Source: Phycisphaerales bacterium
Lineage (GTDB): Bacteria; Planctomycetota; Phycisphaerae; Tepidisphaerales; Tepidisphaeraceae
Assembly (NCBI GenBank): GCA_003153655.1
Contig: PMAK01000222.1
Location: 1-7,625, forward strand
Length of the DNA stretch: 7,625 nt
Direction: 5' to 3'
The translations under genes were made by a program, and so were the position numbers. The notes under the pieces are model-generated. The model was not told where the DNA came from and ran no database searches. It worked only from the letters and a program-made list of their open reading frames with translations. Shown here piece after piece: positions 6,720 to 7,625 of the stretch. Every line of letters begins with the position of its first letter. Within the stretch, counting starts at the first letter, position 1.

Positions 6720-7067
6720 ATGCCAGATGGCTTAACACAATTCGTAGAGGACGGCGCAAAGCGCTATTGGCGAACCCGGAGATTCTGGAGGGATCTTATA
6801 TTTGCCCAGGTTGCCGCTTTTATTTTGTCATGTCTGTTGGTGATCTTTTGCTTCGGATGTGCGGAGGCGGCAGGTGTTCCACGCGAATATGTTGGGCTTA
6901 TTCCTAAGTTCGTAGGCTTTGTATTCAATGTGCCACTCGCCATTATCGGTTTCAGACTTGCTCGCACTCGGGCGCTGAATCGACCGCAACCTCGTGGTTT
7001 TCCAGTGGTGATGAAATCCGAGGCAAATGTGATAGTTATCGATCAGAATAGATTTGACATCACATAG
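6720..7067 (+). CDS. Putative small membrane protein with two transmembrane helices (115 residues)
   Basis: I do not recognise the family. From ATG 6720 the protein has a basic N-terminal segment (KRYWRTRRFWRD, residues 14-25), a first hydrophobic helix at about 26-47 (LIFAQVAAFILSCLLVIFCF) and a second at about 58-79. A basic loop (RLARTRALNRPQPR) and a short soluble tail follow. By the positive-inside rule both ends would be cytoplasmic. An in-frame ATG at 6678 would add 14 residues of no evident character. Neither start has a Shine-Dalgarno site. I count 117 G+C in the 240 bases 6721-6960 (49%), against 136 of 240 (57%) in the neighbouring yjbQ, so this gene may be foreign or weakly constrained. 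The convergent ACT gene ends 48 nt away. Coding is plausible but not certain. Confidence 0.5.
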   Translation: MPDGLTQFVEDGAKRYWRTRRFWRDLIFAQVAAFILSCLLVIFCFGCAEAAGVPREYVGLIPKFVGFVFNVPLAIIGFRLARTRALNRPQPRGFPVVMKSEANVIVIDQNRFDIT

Positions 7068-7115
7068 GCGGGATTGGGGACACTCACCAATAAGTACAAC
7101 ACGACGATACAACCA

Positions 7116-7574
7116 TCACCCCCGTCTCCCCCGCCCCCGATGCAAATCCGGCTCCTTATGCACCTTCCCACCACTCTTCTCCAACAGCTTCTGAGCCTTC
7201 GCATGATCCCCAGCCTTAAACACCCCAGTCGTCCTCCCCCCCGGCGCCCCGCTCGTGCAATAAGCATAATTAATATTGATATGATTCTCCCCAAGTAACC
7301 CCGCGATATCCGCCAATGCCCCCGACTGATTCGGCAAATCCACGCACAAAACCTCCGTCTCCGTCATCGGCAGATTCAATTTCCCCAGCACCCCCCGCGC
7401 CGCCGCCGGATTCTCCGCCACCATCCGCAAAACCCCATGCTCCTGCGAATCCACCAGCGTCATCGCCACAATATTGATCTTCTCATCCGCCAGCGCCCGA
7501 GTAACCTGCGCCAAAATCCCAGGTTTATTCACCAGAAAAACGCTGAACTGAGTTCCGGTATGAACCTCCGACAT
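7116..7574 (-). CDS. Stand-alone tandem ACT-domain protein (152 residues)
   Basis: Small cytoplasmic protein made of two ACT domains, which usually bind amino acids and regulate metabolic enzymes. ACT 1 spans about residues 9-74 (FSVFLVNKPGILAQVTRALA, then INIVAMTLVD). ACT 2 spans about 75-134 (VLCVDLPNQSGALADIAGLL, then ININYAYCTSG). Each holds the typical loop Gly (Gly19 and Gly85) between the first strand and first helix, where ligand binds at the domain interface. No catalytic domain is attached, so a sensor or partner role is inferred. The C-terminal tail is basic and Gly-rich (HRGRGRRG), coded by G runs. Start ATG 7574 is supported by AGGAGGT at 7580-7586, 5 nt upstream. No linked biosynthetic gene is in the window to suggest a ligand. 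Confidence 0.88.
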   Translation of the reverse strand: MSEVHTGTQFSVFLVNKPGILAQVTRALADEKINIVAMTLVDSQEHGVLRMVAENPAAARGVLGKLNLPMTETEVLCVDLPNQSGALADIAGLLGENHININYAYCTSGAPGGRTTGVFKAGDHAKAQKLLEKSGGKVHKEPDLHRGRGRRG

Positions 7575-7579
7575 AAAAA

Positions 7580-7586
7580 ACCTCCT
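7580..7586 (-). promoter_or_regulatory. Strong ribosome binding site of the ACT-domain gene
   Basis: AGGAGGT on the minus strand, then five T residues and ATG 7574. This is the most consensus-like site in the window and fixes the start. The promoter probably lies at or beyond the right edge; TAAATT at 7610-7615 could be a -10 element but its -35 would be outside. Confidence 0.75.
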
Positions 7587-7625
7587 CGCAAAACTCCCCC
7601 ATTTTTGCCAATTTAGCGGCGGTGC

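Noticed and set aside
6505..6759. 84-codon minus-strand frame between yjbQ and the membrane protein gene
   Set aside because: It overlaps the end of yjbQ and the T run, lacks a ribosome binding site, and shows no domain.
7073..7090. ATTGG/CCAAT inverted repeat between the two convergent genes
   Set aside because: Only five base pairs with a 9-nt loop and no T run, so it is not supported as a terminator.
6828..7112. 94-codon minus-strand frame over the putative membrane protein gene
   Set aside because: The product has mixed composition with no hydrophobic or domain pattern. The plus-strand frame gives two clean membrane helices.

Overview
The window most likely comes from a member of the Planctomycetota, perhaps class Phycisphaerae. 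This rests on family resemblance recalled from memory, not on a search. The pointers are a secretin with a long Gly/Thr-rich loop, dnaG directly followed by rpoD, a small 'EPFEPFRV...DG' protein of a type common in planctomycete genomes, and a lipoprotein whose globular part resembles the tail of planctomycete pseudopilin-like proteins. G+C is about 57-70% in the coding stretches I counted and drops to about 49% near 6.7-7.0 kb.

Layout: (1) Positions 3-1775, plus strand: the 3' part of a type II secretion secretin, then a small lipoprotein gene 21 nt downstream. (2) Positions 1774-5909, minus strand: a 'macromolecular synthesis' operon of dnaG (primase), rpoD (primary sigma factor) and a 69-residue protein of unknown function. 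A clear sigma70-type promoter (TTGACC, 17 nt, TATATT) precedes dnaG, and a strong intrinsic terminator with a seven-U tract closes the unit. The 193-nt gap between dnaG and rpoD can form three separate RNA hairpins, one of them a weak terminator. No rpsU lies in front of dnaG. (3) Positions 6152-6577, plus strand: a YjbQ/UPF0047 protein whose usual His-Thr pair is Gly-Ser. (4) Positions 6720-7067, plus strand: a possible small two-helix membrane protein in lower-GC DNA. (5) Positions 7116-7574, minus strand: a stand-alone protein with two ACT domains and a strong ribosome binding site.

How the genes fit together: the secretin and lipoprotein probably belong to one outer-membrane secretion locus that continues to the left of the window. 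Primase and sigma factor couple replication priming to transcription initiation, as in the classical rpsU-dnaG-rpoD operon. The small third gene shares that transcript, and its ribosome binding site overlaps the rpoD stop codon. The genes on the right are unlinked single genes. There are no rRNA or tRNA genes, CRISPR arrays or insertion sequences that I can see. Nothing here is clearly a new defence or mobile system; the most notable points are the structured dnaG-rpoD spacer, the small coupled ORF and the lipid-anchored pseudopilin-like protein.
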